Shown here: positions 21,395 to 34,411 of the stretch, one piece after another
Position numbering within the stretch: position 1 is the stretch's first letter
How the letters are laid out: each line of letters opens with the position of its first letter
The notes under the pieces: generated by a model
What the model was told of the DNA's origin: nothing
What the model saw: the letters and a program-made list of their open reading frames with translations, nothing else
Database searches by the model: none
Translations under genes and position numbers: made by a program
Source: Bromus sterilis
Taxonomy: Eukaryota; Streptophyta; Magnoliopsida; Poales; Poaceae
Direction of reading: 5' to 3'
Length of the DNA: 64,000 nt
NCBI GenBank assembly: GCA_950022295.1
Contig: OX465601.1
Location: 174,719,501-174,783,500 of the forward strand

Positions 21395-24300
21395 TGTAAC
21401 ATCCCAGATTTTGAAAAAATTAAAAATTTTGTTTTCGGTGTGAATTGTTTGATTGTCTGATTTGTTTGCGGTGTTTGCATCCCCGATTTATCGATCGGCG
21501 ATTATTTTCCCCCTCTTATCTCGTATCGGACGGAGACCGACCCTTGCCACCCTGACACTCGACCTTTGCGACACCGGGTTTCGCCAGATCACCGTCGCGA
21601 AAACCGCACGACACCAGCCGCAGCCAACGGAACGAAAAACCGCGTTTAATAACTAAACGGAATATTTTTATAGCACGCCGGAAAGTGTTTTTGGATCGGT
21701 TCCAGCGCGTGGTGAACGCCTCCGGCTCGACGCGCTGATCGCGCAATTCGAAGTTTTACCCGAATCGGAGGTCCTGCGGACCCCCGGCGGTCAGAAACGT
21801 GAGCACCACGCGCGCGAGAGAAAAACCGGGGATGTTTTTGCAAACTGCCAGCCACCGGGGCTATATAAAGACCACCTCACTCCCACCCATTTCTAGGGTT
21901 TCCCTAGCCAAAATTTGCAGCCACCCCCCTCCAGAACACCCCAATTTTGCCCCACAGCCCCAGATCAGCGAAACCCTAGCCCCCAGGTCTTTCTGGCCGT
22001 CAGATCCGGTGATCTGCGGTCCAGATCGCGCCTCCACGCGCTCCCAGCCGATCCGGGCCCCGCAGGGCCCTGGAGCCGCCGCCGTGGCCCGCCGCGGTCC
22101 ATCCAGGCACCGCCATCCGTGGAGCTCCTCTCCTCCCGAGCAATCGCCGCCGCCACGCACTCCACTCCGGTGAGCTCGCCGCCGGTCTCCTCTTCTCCAA
22201 TCGCGCCGCGCCCTCTCCCTTCTCCACCTCCTCCCCCCTGCCGCTTCTCTTCCCGCAGGCCACCGCACCGGCTAAAGCACGCCCGCCATGGCCGATTTGG
22301 AGCCGCGCTGCCCGGTCTCCTAGGACTGCGCCGCCGCCAACGGACCACATCGGCGCCACCCAGGCCACCGGATCCTCTTCCTCCGACCACCCTTGCCCGT
22401 CCTCGGCCTCCCCGTCCAGCCTACCTCGCCCGTACCTCGCCAGAGACGGCCTGGCGCCGCCGCCCAGTTCATCGGGAGCGAGACGAGCGCCCAGGCTCGC
22501 AGCGCACCCGCGGCCCAGCTCTCTGGTGCGGCCCAGCAATGGCGCGCCCAGCGGCCCAACCCTCCAGCCGGCCTGGGCCACGGCCCAACTGGTGAGGCGC
22601 CCGTTTTTTTAATTTTTTAATTTCTATTTTACTGTTGGGCTCAATAGCACTAGATTCGGCCCAGTGCATGTATTTTTTTATATTTCTAGGCTTTTTATTT
22701 ATCTGTTAATTGTTGCGATGTGGCGGTAGCTATATCTTTTCACCGGTAGCTCCGATGGAGACGCTTTCTACATGAAAGTTGCTCCATTTTGCGCGTAGAT
22801 TAATAAAATGTTGCTTGTTGCCATGTTTGACTTTGTTTACATGTTGTGTGACTGCTAATTACAACTTCTTGCCACTGTAAACTGTAACTTCAATATCTTT
22901 TAACCGTTGCTCTATTTAAAATGTTTCTTATATGTAACTTGACTAGAATTGCATGTAGATTGTGTTTATGCTGTTCTTGCTTGCTAATAAAAATAATAAA
23001 ATATTGTTTAGGGAAAAACAGTACCAAATGCAATATTTATCGTGGGGTCTGTAATAGTTGCCATGTATAGGTTTTACCCCACTTAAAATGATTAGATTAG
23101 ATAGTTTACTTTGTGCTTCACCTTTTGCTATGCTTGTGTGACATGCCATGCTTGAGTGATATGTCATGTTAACAACCTTTTGCTCACCTTGTGTAGCTAA
23201 ACAACTTGAACCACCGTAAACGTGCGGTATCGTCGTGTGTGACGAGTACTCCACTTAACCTATTAGTAACCGCCTTCGACGGTAGGTGCGATGTCTCGTG
23301 TTGCTTCTTGTTGATTCTTGCTCGTGTTTGCCTCGTAGTAATAGATGCTTGCTCGTTGATTGCTTTCCAGTGTTTACCGTCTTGTGTGCTTCGCGGGTAC
23401 CTCTCGGAGACGACGCGAGCTTGCGATCAACTACACCTTCGGAACCCGACTTATCAACAGGCAAGGACTATACATTACTTATGATCCATTCTATTTCAAC
23501 CAGCGGTTTGCATGCTAGTCTAGGTTAGGTTCGATGTTTGATCCTACCACATGTTTACAGCCTCGTTTAAACCGATACAGCCATGTCCCCTCCCAGCAAA
23601 CCATGTACTGCTATGTTACTATTGCTCGTTGCTCAGCCCCTGCTTAGTATGCATGCTTACGATGCTACGATGTTACCCTGTTACTCTTTGGTTTGGGATA
23701 TCACATTGTTATATTGTTGTTGATGATATGATTATTATAATGTTGACTATATCGACGAAGGATGGAAGGTCTAGGCTATCCCGCCCCGATGCTTTGTTCC
23801 ATTCGAGTCACCTAGGATCCGAGTTTCGGGTATTGGTTTTAAGACTGAGCGAGCCTAACCGCGTGTGGGATTTTATGGGGTCCCATTTTCTTACCTAGCT
23901 AGCTTCAAACATTTCTAGTGGTGGCCCGAGCTGATTTACCATTTGAAACGCAGTGTGTGTGCTTGGTGGATCCCCTCGCAATTTTTAAACAACCCGGACC
24001 AGGGGAGACATGGTTTCCCTGTTGGTCCACCTTTGACCGGCGAGGGCCCGAGGCCTCACGTGAGGCGTCTTGGTAACCCAAACCCTGTTGAGACGGAAGA
24101 GTCCGATCCGAGAGCATGGCCAGCTTTTGGATTGGGTGTCGACTCCCCGGGGGCCACCCGGATTTGTTCGTTGTTAGTTAGAGGGACCTGTCGTTTCAGA
24201 TCTCTTGGAACTAAATCATAAAATGGTTGCCTATGATGGGTAGCAACTGAGAGAGATGGGCGTGCGTGCGGAGCCTTGTAATGGGCAGTTGGTACACCCC

Positions 24301-24466
24301 TGCAGGGTTAAATCTTTTCGAGAAGCCGTGTCCACGGTTATGGACGACTTGAGACCTACTCCTTGTTCATAGACAACAACAACTGAGATAACCTTAATAT
24401 AACTTGATCAACGTGTGTGTGCCTTGACCGCTTCTTCTTCGCCGGGATGCGAAGAGGAGGACAAGG
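21395..24466 (+). repeat. 3' LTR of element B, truncated
   Basis: Matches the 5' LTR with a constant offset of 4,322-4,323 until GAGGAGGACAAGG at about 24466, then stops and LTR-like sequence assigned to A begins. About 650 bp of its 3' end are missing. Confidence 0.9.
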
Positions 24467-27400
24467 GTTCAGATCTAGTGAGTAGGGTTGTAGAGGGATG
24501 TCCCAGCTCGGGTTTGCACACCAGGGCGTGGCTGGATTAAATCTATGTGTGTCGCTAGCTTCACCGGAAGTTCATCAGAACACGTTGTTATCTGCATCTT
24601 CAGCACGTGCCGCCGCACCTCTGAATCCTTGAGTTTTCCGGCGAGCACAGGGGTTGATGGTAGCCGTGCTTTGCATCCAGGGGTAGAGGAGAGTGCACTC
24701 TCGGGTTCCCATGCCGGGGCTCGTCGGGATGTGGCCGGAGTGCCACGTGAGGCTCGTTTGAACCTGCCGCCGTCGTCGGGTTCAAAGGAGCAGCACCTTC
24801 TTCAGTTTTGCGCAAAGTTCAGAGAGGGCGCTTCTCGCTTGGGCCGAGGAGAAGGAAGAAAGGCCATGGGCCTGGTCCAGCAGTGGGCTCGGCCCTTTTT
24901 TTTTGAATTTATTTGTCTCTGTCAGCTTGGGCCTGTGCGCCTGGGCCAGAGACAGATGAATTGGGCCTTTGCCCGAGACCAGCCCAGTTGGCCTGTGTCT
25001 CTTTTTCGTTTCTTTTTATTTCTTTTTTCTGTTTAAATTCAAATTTGAATTTGATTTCAAATTCAAATCTGTTTTTGAAGTTGCATCTCATTTAGGCGCA
25101 TCCCATATATGAAATTGGGGTAGTTTGACCCACTGAACACAGTGGTGATGACCATTTTGCATTTGCCCCTTCAAAATTTGTGATGGTGGCAAATATGCAA
25201 ATAGGCCCCTCATCTACTATTCTTAAGAAGTTGCTCCCCACTATCTCTATTATCTTAACATGCACACATGCCCCCTCATCAAAGGTCCACCACAATATGC
25301 ATGAAAACAAGTTATTTATTATTAGTTCTTTTCATGCACACATGCATTTCATGACACATGCCACCTCACTCAACATGCATGAAAAAGTTTTCCATTATAT
25401 TACATCTCTTATATTTAATAAATATTTTCAACTTTACAATAATAAAATACAACACATATATAACATGTATTTTTAATTTTAGTTTATATATTATATATTA
25501 TTAATTCAATTATAAATGTTTCATACAATCAAATCATCCAAAATATATTTCAATCGATTCCCGAAGCAACGCGCGGGGTATCCTCTAGTTTCTTTTGTTT
25601 TTGCCAAATGCTTCCCAAATTCAAATATGGCCATGTCATATATGACTTTGGGGTAGTTTTTCCCAAGGAATAGCATGGTGATATTGGTTTTGACAATTGA
25701 GCCTTTTCCAAGATGCAAGTAGTGCAACTTTGCACTCAGACCCCTGAATTCATTTGAATTTACTACTGTGTCCTGCAAATTCAAATGGGGCCATACCTTA
25801 TATGGTTTTGGGGTAGGAAAATGCAGGGATTCCAATGTTGATGTCCATGTGATGTTTTGTGCAACTCAAGTGGACATGGTGTGGCACACCTAACCATATC
25901 AAACCTGCCTTTCCTGTCTTGCCTTCTTCCAACTTCAGTGCATGTTGGATCTTGTTCATCTGGTCTTTCCAAGTTTCTTTTCATGTCATCTTCAATCCTT
26001 GCATCATGAAACCAGCCCCTAGCATATTTTCATATGCAATGTGACTGGGTTCTATCCTTTGTTGCATCTTCCCGGTGTCAATTTCACCGACACTACCCCG
26101 TCTCTGGAATCGATGTTTTACTTTCACGTTGTTTTAATTTCTGTTAATTGCTTTGATGTTCATGTCATAATGCCATGTTACTTGCACCTAATATAAGGCT
26201 AAGCCCAAAGCCAACTAAATGTAAATAATTGTATATGAAGTTGATGACGTGTCGTCATCACCTTCATTTAAACTGACTAGATAGGGTCATGCCATATGTA
26301 TTAAACCTGAACATGCCATCCTTGCCTGTGCATTTCATCCATTGATTACTCGTGTGCTTTCCTTGCCGGTACCTTACGTTAGCACATGAGACCGCCGTGG
26401 AGAATTTCGTGGAGATTTCCGACACCGAGCACGAGGATACCGTGGGTGCAGCTTCGACTACCTTTCCAGGCAAGGGGGATATCCATAACATTACCTTATA
26501 GCTTTCCGCTTACCTTGCTTAGTTGTAGCCTAGAACGTTGTTGTTTGATCCTATCCATCTTGCTATGCCATGTTTCAAACCCATACAACCATGATCCCAC
26601 ATCCCAGCAAACCACTGTATTGCTAAGTTACCGCTGCTCAGCCATTGGTTAGTATGAGTAAGAAAACTTGCTGCTACCGTATGCTATGGTTGGAATATCA
26701 TGTTATAACAGAAGTTGGTTGATATTTATTATTAAAATTGATGTTAATTTATATTCGACGAAAGGTGGAAGGCAGGGCTATACCCGTCCGGTGCTTTGTT
26801 CCATTTGAGTCACCTAGGACCCGAGTTCCGGGTATTGTGTTTCTTGACGAGCGTGCCTAATCGTGTGTGGGGTTCTATGGGGCCCCCTTGTCTTACCTAC
26901 CTAGGCTCGTACATTCTAGTGGTGGCCCGAGCTGATTTACATTTGCAACGTGTGTGTGCTGGTTGGATCCCCAGTTGTTTCCAAACCAACCAGGGCCAGG
27001 AGGACATAGTTTCTTGTCTGGCCCAACCTGACCGGCTGAGGACCCGGTCTCATATGAGAACTAACCGGCTATCCAAACCTGAGTTATACGGTAGAGACCG
27101 ATTCGAGAGCGTGGCCAACTTTTGAGTTGGGTGTCGACTCACCGGGGGCCACCCGGAGTGTGCGCTGTTAGCTAGAGGGACTCTGACGTTCCAGAGTTTC
27201 AGGCGCTTACACAGCCAAGTGGAAACCGGGCGTACATGCGAAGTCTATAATGGACAGTTGGTACACCCCTGCAGGGTAAATCTTTTCGAAAAGCCATGTC
27301 CGCGGTTATGGACGACTTGAGACCTACTCCTTGTTCATATAATAACATCAAACTTAATCATATTTAAAACTTGACAACCGCGTGAGTGCCTTGGTTGCCT

Positions 27401-28098
27401 TTCTCCGTCCCGGGGGACTGAGGGAGGAACAAGGTTGTGTTATGCTTGCCGTAGGTAGGTGGATAGCAGACTTACGGCACGATGTCAACGTGACTTCTTG
27501 GTTCTCATCTATATTCTAATAGAACGAGTAGCCACCATATATGCTAGTGCGGCTGCAACCTTTGCCTGTACCTTACCTTTCACAGCTGTCGGTTATAACG
27601 TAATGCTATGATCTCACCCCTTCTTTTCTTTTCCGCATTTACTGTTTTGCCTGATCGACCGCTGCAGTGGACTACTTCCTCGACCCGAGCATAGGGCGGT
27701 ACTTCGTGGAGGTGCCCCCGGAGGATGACGATGACGAGGACTTCGCTCAGTAGATCCTTATAGTTGGGTGTAGATGATCCGTGGGTGGGTCTTTCATGTG
27801 TAGCCCTCTCTAGGGAAATTTGGGTCTTGACCGTACTCGGTCGTGCTTGCTTCCGCATGTTGAATGTTGCTATGTTGAGTCGATGACTCCATATATTGAT
27901 GTAATAATAAAGTGGCGTTGTATGCCCTCAGTTATATATTTATGCTTTAGCTTAAGTTCTGTTCTTTATATCTGTTGTCGAGAATCCGGCAGCAACACGA
28001 GTGCGAGTGTCGTGCGTCGGTGGCCTTTTATGTGCTACTAACTCCGGTCGGACGCGAAAGCGACTAACTATAGTTAGTACCACATCGGGGGCTTTACA
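24467..28098 (+). repeat. 3' LTR of element A, 3' segment
   Basis: From 24629 on it aligns with the 5' LTR (3890-6998) to the shared end GGGGGCTTTACA at 28098. The first 162 bp have no partner in this window and are assigned to the LTR by position only. The Helitron at 25213-25588 is the one large insertion. Substitutions against the 5' LTR are frequent (several per 100 bp near 24650-24850). Confidence 0.82.
25213..25588 (+). mobile_element. Non-autonomous Helitron inside the 3' LTR of A
   Basis: The empty site is preserved in the 5' LTR near 4486, so the 376-bp insert is exactly bounded. It starts TCTACTATTC, ends CCTCTAG, sits between A and T and made no target duplication. A short CCCG/CGGG stem-loop with loop AAGCAACGCG lies a few bases before the terminal CTAG. 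These are the defining Helitron marks (5'-TC, 3'-CTRR, 3' hairpin, A|T target). It is AT-rich with no RepHel gene, so it moved with proteins supplied elsewhere. Confidence 0.9.
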
Positions 28099-30618
28099 TA
28101 TATGATATATCTTTCTGCAGGGATGAATCTTGTTGCTTTATGAGGCAAAAACACCTTGCTTTCCAATGTGAGTACAATGATGACGAAACCTTAGCTTCTT
28201 ATGCTAAGGGAAATTATGATTTTTATGATGCAGAACAAATAGAAAATTTGTTGTTTTAAGGGTGCCTATGAAATTACTTCTTTTCTTAAGAATATTGATG
28301 ACGCCCCTTACAAATCCGAGAGTCTTGATATACTTAATTATTGCTTTGAGGATTTTAATGATAATGCTTATATTACTGACTATCTCAAAAGGTGCTCTCC
28401 ACAAGAGGAAGAGACTAATGCTTTGTAGGACTCTAGGGAAGAAGAAATTGCTGAAACGGAAAGCTCATTGGATGAAAAAGAGGAGGAGAGTGACGAACAA
28501 AAGGAGGAAGAGTGGAGTAGCTACCCATCTCTACCTACTAATGAGAGTAACTCTTTGCCTCTTACTTTATATGATTGCTCTCCATGCTTACCAAAGGAGG
28601 ATGAATGTTATATTGATTGCTATGATCCTATGGATTCTTTTGAAATATCCCTTTTTGATGAAATTGATGCTTGTGGCCATGATGCCCCTATGAATGAAAC
28701 TTGCAAGGATGATTTTGCTACTGTTATTTATGATAAACCTTGCTATTTTGATAAATCTTATGATAATCCTCTATTTTTGCCTACTATGGATGTTCTTAAT
28801 GATGATGAGGTTTGCTTAGAAAGTCTATATGATTATGTGCTAGTAGATCATGAAAAGCGTGATTTGTGTGATGGTTATATTGTTGAGTTTGTTCATGATG
28901 CTACTGAAAATTATTATGAGAGAGGAAAATTTGGTTGTAGAAATTTTCATGTTAGGAAAACACCCCTCTCCATATTGAAAATCTTGAAGGTGCTCTTGTT
29001 TTACCTTCCTATGCTTGATACTTTGTGCTTAATTAATTTATTTTGTTTCAAGATGCCCATGCATAGGAAGCATGTTAGAATTAAATTTGGTTTGTCTTTG
29101 CTCCTTTTATGTTCTCTTTTGTGCTTCAACTTTTATTATTTTGTGAGCATTGTTACACCCATGCCTAGCTAATGGCTTTAAATAAGCACTTCTGGGAGGC
29201 AGCCCAAAACGGATTAGGTTTCTTTCTCTTTTGTTGAGTCTTGGATGTTGTTACTACTGTAGAACCACCATTGTATCTTTACTTTCAAGTTTTGTGCCAA
29301 GTTCTAGCCTCTTATGGCGGGGGAAGCAAAAGTTGTGACATGCTGTCAAGAAAACAGATTCTGTTTGCTTCATTGCAAAAATCTTTAAAAATCACCAATT
29401 CATTTTTTTGAGCTTATTTTTTTACACAGTATTCTATATACAATTGTTAACCTGCCATATGTTTTGAGTTTTCTTATTTGAGCTACAGAAGTGGACCTGA
29501 AAAATCAATCTTTACAAGCTTTCCTATTTTGGCAGATTATCTAAAAGTGTACTAACCACTCTAATAAGTTTATGAGAAGTTTTGTGTGATGGAAGTTTTC
29601 AAGTGTGCGAAGGGAGATGATGAAAGAAGATTTAGAAGTGTCAAAAGCTTAAGCTTGGGGATGCGCCGGGAACTCCCAAAAAATATTCAAGGAGACTCAA
29701 GCGTCTAAGCTTGGGGATGCCCCCGTGCATCCCCTTCTTCATCAACAATCATCAGTTCGTCCTTCTCCACACTATATTTTATTGCTTCACATGTTATGTG
29801 TTGTTCTTGGAGAATCTTTGCTTTTAGTTTTGTTTTGTTTGCTGTAGTAACAAGTTAGACCCCAGCTTTCTTTTGTGTGGGAGAGAAACACGCTCCACTT
29901 AAACTAGAACACCTCATAGGATTTGCATGTTTATTCTTTGTTGTGAGTTGTTCTTTATCTTTTCTTAGCTGCTGCCATGTTTAGTTCTTGTGCTTTAGTT
30001 TTATTCTAGAGCTTTTGTTTTGTTTCAGGCTTGAACTTTCTATAGTTTGCATGTTTATCTTGTTTACAGAGTTTGCATGTTGCACTGAGTTGTGTGTCTT
30101 GACTAGAAAGTAGGTAGTTGAAGTTGCTATTCTTTTTATAGTAGTAGCTTGCAATAGTTTTGAGGTATTGACTTGAGTAATGTTTGAACTTATGGTGTCA
30201 AGAGCTTTAGCCTATTAGTGATAGATGTCGTATTTTGGGCAATCTGTGTTTGTTTTCGAAAACCTAAACCCTGTTGAGAACTCTAGCTACTGGATGGATC
30301 ACTAATCTCTGGAGGGGTCGAATATTAGAGTACACTCACGTACCATGAGTCGAGGATGCGCAAGGATAAACAAACACCCATACACTCCTCCTCGGGGTAC
30401 CTATCTCTTTGTGAACCTCCTGATTAGATTGAGAGTTACCGATAATAAGTGCATGAGTTCTTCGGACTAATGTGAGTATTCAAAAGTTGACACTTCCACC
30501 ACCCATATTTTTCTAGCCTCTTCGTTACCTGCATTGCCCTTTCTCACCTCGAGAGTTGGCGCATACTTCGCCGGTGCATCCAAACCCTTGGCATGATACG
30601 CTCTGTCATCATAAGCCT
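28099..30618 (+). mobile_element. Athila-like Gypsy element, 3' internal region
   Basis: An acidic open frame is followed by the landmark TGGGAGGCAGCCCAAAACGG (29196-29215) and two copies of AAGCTTGGGGATGC (29652 and 29709). From recall these are typical of the 3' internal part of abundant Triticeae Athila-type Gypsy elements such as Sabrina or Wham. The upstream gag-pol is not in the window because element A lies to the left. The repeat resumes after the solo LTR at 34412. Non-coding from 29173 to 30618. Confidence 0.55.
28243..29172 (+). pseudogene. Degenerate accessory reading frame of the Athila-like element
   Basis: A frame from 28243 to 29172 is broken by an in-frame TAG at 28426-28428. 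Just upstream a matching frame (ending EQIENLLF at 28257) is shifted by one base. The product is strongly acidic (DEKEEESDEQKEEEWSSYPS), rich in Asp, Tyr and Cys. It ends in two hydrophobic segments, near LLFYLPMLDTLCLINLFCF and LSLLLLCSLLCFNFYYFV. Its place downstream of pol matches that of env-like or extra ORFs in Athila-type elements. Hydrophobic C-terminal segments would suit a membrane protein, but no specific domain is recognised. Confidence 0.5.
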
Positions 30619-33600
30619 TGTCAGAACCCCAACTAGGGTAAGTGCTAGGGTTTGAGTGCCCCTTTGCATCATGTGAATTTTTTCAAAAGAAATTCAAAAA
30701 TGGGGAAAAGAAAAGCCCTGAGAAATTAAATCAAATGGCCAGACAAAAATTGCTTCCAAAAATTCCTCTGGTATTTTTGAAAAGTCTTATAAATATGCAT
30801 GATCACATATAAAGTGAAGTGGGTCCCACTGCATGCACCAAGATTTTTCAAATATTCCAAACAGGGCTTGGAAATTAAAGTTGACCCCTATTTGAATTGA
30901 AATTCAAATTGTTTGAATTTCAAAAATGCCCAAAAGTCACAAGTGGTTTTCTACTGGCCACCTAGGATTTATAAAATTGTTTGGGCATTTAACTAAAATG
31001 CCTAGCTATTTAAATCTAGGCAAAACAAATGAAACAGAAAAATAAAAAGAAGAAACGAGGAAACCCCTGGCTTCTGGCCCAACTGAAGCCCCCAGCCTCC
31101 TGGCCTCGGCCCAGCCCACCTCTCTTGTCGTCTTCTTCCCCCTCCCCCGATGCTGCTCGCTGGAGAGCATGCAGCCGCCGCGCCACGTCCTGCTTCGCCG
31201 TGGCAGCCTCCCCTCCGTCCTTGAACCCTCGCCGTGGAGACCCCCGTGCACCCCCCTCCTCTTCCCCTCTCTCCCTGGACAGCTCTCCTCCTCTCCCTGT
31301 CTCGTTTCTGCGAGCCCCCGAGACCACGCCGGAGCACGCCGTCGTGTCCGCGTGGCCAACGACCCTCTCCCGCTGCGCCGTTGTGTCCTTCCGCATCAGC
31401 ACCGTCGTCCTCGTCTTCAACCGCGCGGAATCGAGAGTGGAAGCTCCGTAGACGTCGCCCCCTTCAACGAATCCCCGCCGGATCCGCAAGGACTCGCCGC
31501 CGAATTCGCCGCCGCTGCTCGTCCTCCGGCCTCCCCGACAACTCCATCGGCCCCAGGGTGAACTCCTGCTCAGGTTGCCCTCTTCCACGTGCCCTCCCGT
31601 GCCCGTTCTCGTCGACTTCGCCTGTATAGCGCCACGGCCGCCGCGCCATCTCGACGCCGGCGAGGCTCCGGCCACCCCCCTTGCCTCCCCGTGGGCAGCA
31701 GCAGACGCGGACGAGCACGAGGAGCGTGCTGGTGGTCTCCCCGTGCTCTCCCATGGCCGGAGACGCCGACACCAGTGGGCGACGCCGCGCGGGATGGTCA
31801 CCGGCGGCTAACCGCCGGTGGGCCCGATTAGATTAGGGGGCTAATCCCCCTGTTAGTTGACCCTTGGATCACTGACTGGTGGGCCCTGGCCCCCCTAAGC
31901 AAAGTTAATTTTAATTAACAGGGGTTAACCCCCACTGAGAATGACAAGAGGGTTCCACTGGGCAGAAGACCCCCCCCACGTCATGCTGATGTCAGCATGA
32001 CGCAGTAAATCTTTTTCTTATTTAAAAGAATTCCAGAGAAATTACAGAAAATCCAGAAAAATAGCCAAACTTCAATAAATCATAGAAAATTCATATTAAC
32101 TCCAAATTAAACATATAATATATGAAAAATTATCAGAAAAATGCAAGGATTAAGTATATGCAATTTTTTTTCATGTTTGACCTTTTTAAAATGGGGAAAC
32201 AGTAGCAAGTTTGCATATGGCTTAATTTGAATTCAAATTTGAAGTTTGAATTTGCAGTTCTTTTGCAATACACTTCAATTAAATGGAATTGTCAACACAT
32301 CAGTACCATGTACCTCATGTTTTCACAACTTATCATGTTCTTGAGCATCGCAATTATATTTATCCCTTGATTGCTTTGTTTGCTCGATAGAAGTGGAACC
32401 GGAACCGGAAGCCACCCCCTTCATTGAAGACACCGTGTGTGAACCTCGTCTGCAAGGCAAGCAAACCCCATTGATCATGTCTATAAAATCCCAATTCCCT
32501 CTCAGTCTCGCTTATGCATGTTTAGGAGATCACCTTGTGTCGATTCTACCGCATATTTGAACCCATATCCGATGCATGACCTATCATCTTGTCACAGTAG
32601 TAAGCAAACCACAATCCTAGCTGACATAGGAGTTGATTGATATCATGTGGCCGCTGCAACTGTTACTGCTTATTGCATGCTTAGCGGTACAATGAGGTTG
32701 CTTTTGATGTGAGTCGGGATGATAGTGAACATGGTGTTGATGAAAGTGAAACTGTGTTGGTGAATCCACCCTAATACAAGGTGAACGATGAGAGGCTGTG
32801 TAGGAGTACACAGTGGGTTGTCTCGTTGAACACCGCCTTAAGCACCGAGTTCTTGTATGGTAATCCAAGACAAAGAGTACAACCACACATTGGGCTCACT
32901 GACCCCTCTCGGCCTAGTACCTTGATCTGTGTCGACGTCCAGGAGTCACATTAGTTCGGGCTTTCCATTTGGCATCTTCATAGAAAAAGAATGAAGGAAT
33001 GGTTGCATCATATAGATATGTGGGTGCACCTGTGAGGCAGGAAAACCATCTGCCAGAGGTGGCGTCTCGGTCACTTACATTTTTTGAGTCCGTTTCGTTG
33101 ATCCGGCCGGGCTCTCGAGCGGAGGCAACTCAGATAGTCGACTCCTGGAATAGACCGGTTGCGAGCGAAGTGTCGTGGTGAACATCCTCGCTGTCACCTC
33201 TTGAACGGTGGCGAGCAAAAGGAGGTTACCGATGGTCATGTGTGTGTAGCTTACACCCTTGCAAGGTTAACAAAACTATTTGAACAGTCGCGTCCGCGGT
33301 TAAGGACTACTTGGAACCTGTACCTGATTATTAGACAACTTGAATGGATACTTCTAAAACTCGCAAGATAAGCGTGAGTGCTATGGTGTGCTTCCTCGTG
33401 GGGAAGTCGAGGAAGTATTCATAGTGGTGTATTTGGTTGGAGACTTGATAGTGGACTCGTGTACGCTTCTTACCTCAAGTCTGGTACTCGTAGTACATGA
33501 CTAGCCAAGTCAAAGCTGGCACTTCTGCAAGATGAAACCCCACCTCCCTTTACCTTGATACTTGAGCATGAGTAGTGTAGTTCTGATGTAAGTCTTGCTG

Positions 33601-34411
33601 AGTACGACTTTGTACTCACGTTTGCTTATTCTATGTTTTAGATGAGAACCCGGACCCGGATGGAGTCACCTTCGTGAAGCTCGACGTTGACCTTGGTAGT
33701 ATAGTTCCAGACAGCAGTCTGGTCCCTCGTGGAAGGGCATGTATGTTTACAAGGCTTCTCTAAGCCATTTGTTAAACTTGTCTGTACTCAGACCTGATTT
33801 GCTTCTGTTGTATGATGTAATGTTGATCACAGACATGTGATCTTTGTATGCTCTATGTGTAAGTCAATAAAGAAGTACTTTGTAGAGTTATGTGATGATA
33901 CTTGTTGTTCATACTAGGCATGTGTGCTGCGTGTATGTTTATAACATGCATGTCTTAGTATGGGTTTTCGAGACCTTAGTTGTGATCTGGCTGGCGGTCT
34001 TTTATACACCAAGTGGCCCTTAGATGTGCACAGCTTGGGGCATCGCGATGCGATTGCTCGTGACTCTGTCACGTGCACACTCTGTTGTATGATCGAGCCC
34101 GCCCTAGACCCCGACTAAGTGATCGGGCTGGAGTAAGTCTATGTAAGAGTTAAGATTCAATCGATAACATGGTTGAGGCGACTTGTCTATGAGTATGGGA
34201 TTCACCACCCATAAGCATTAGACTTGTGAGCGGACGTTGAGGACCCATCTCAGTTTATCATCCGGCCTGGATGGGATTCCCCTCATGTTCGATGCTTTCC
34301 GAGAGTGTTCTGTGCTTGGCCTTGTCTTCTTAGACAAGTGGGTACAACTCTCGGCTCTCCAAGTGATTGTATCGTGACTGGAATTACATACGCCTATTCC
34401 GGTTCCCGACA
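30619..34411 (+). mobile_element. Solo LTR C of a Gypsy-type element
   Basis: 3,793 bp starting TGTCAGAACCCC and ending GGTTCCCGACA, so the ends are inverted complements (TGTC..GACA). It is flanked by the 5-bp duplication AGCCT (30614-30618 and 34412-34416). Removing it and one AGCCT restores a continuous host sequence (ATAAGCCT then CCTTATATC). No internal region or second LTR is present, so it is a recombination product. It has a GC-rich leader-like stretch at 31060-31830 whose open frames are not convincing. Confidence 0.88.

Larger units (their letters stand above)
17072..24466 (+). mobile_element. Non-autonomous LTR retrotransposon B, nested in the 3' LTR of A
   Basis: LTR 17072-20789 (3,718 bp), primer-binding site 20793-20805, internal region 20790-21394 of only 605 bp, and a second LTR 21395-24466 cut short at its 3' end. 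The internal region holds no gag or pol, so this is a large non-autonomous element of the LARD kind. The LTRs differ by roughly 25-30 bases over 3.07 kb by eye, about 1 percent, implying recent insertion. The right end and target duplication are deleted; the left flanking pentamer would be CCGAG. Confidence 0.9.
3890..28098 (+). mobile_element. Gypsy LTR retrotransposon A (chromovirus-like), decayed and with nested insertions
   Basis: The order is truncated 5' LTR 3890-6998, primer-binding site 7002-7013, leader, broken gag-pol 7689-13823, purine tract, 3' LTR from 13860 with interruptions to 28098. The 3' kilobases of both LTRs match throughout except for a Helitron in the 3' copy. Domain order PR-RT-RH-IN plus a chromodomain-like tail places it in Ty3/Gypsy, most like the Tekay/Del group. 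Nested in it are a hAT, a 2,311-bp tandem duplication, element B and a Helitron. The two LTRs differ visibly more than the two LTRs of B, consistent with A being older. The left end is a deletion junction, so no target duplication can be tested. Confidence 0.85.

Noticed and set aside
31016..31801. 261-codon minus-strand frame and several plus-strand frames in solo LTR C
   Set aside because: GC-rich leader-type DNA open in many frames; no domain.
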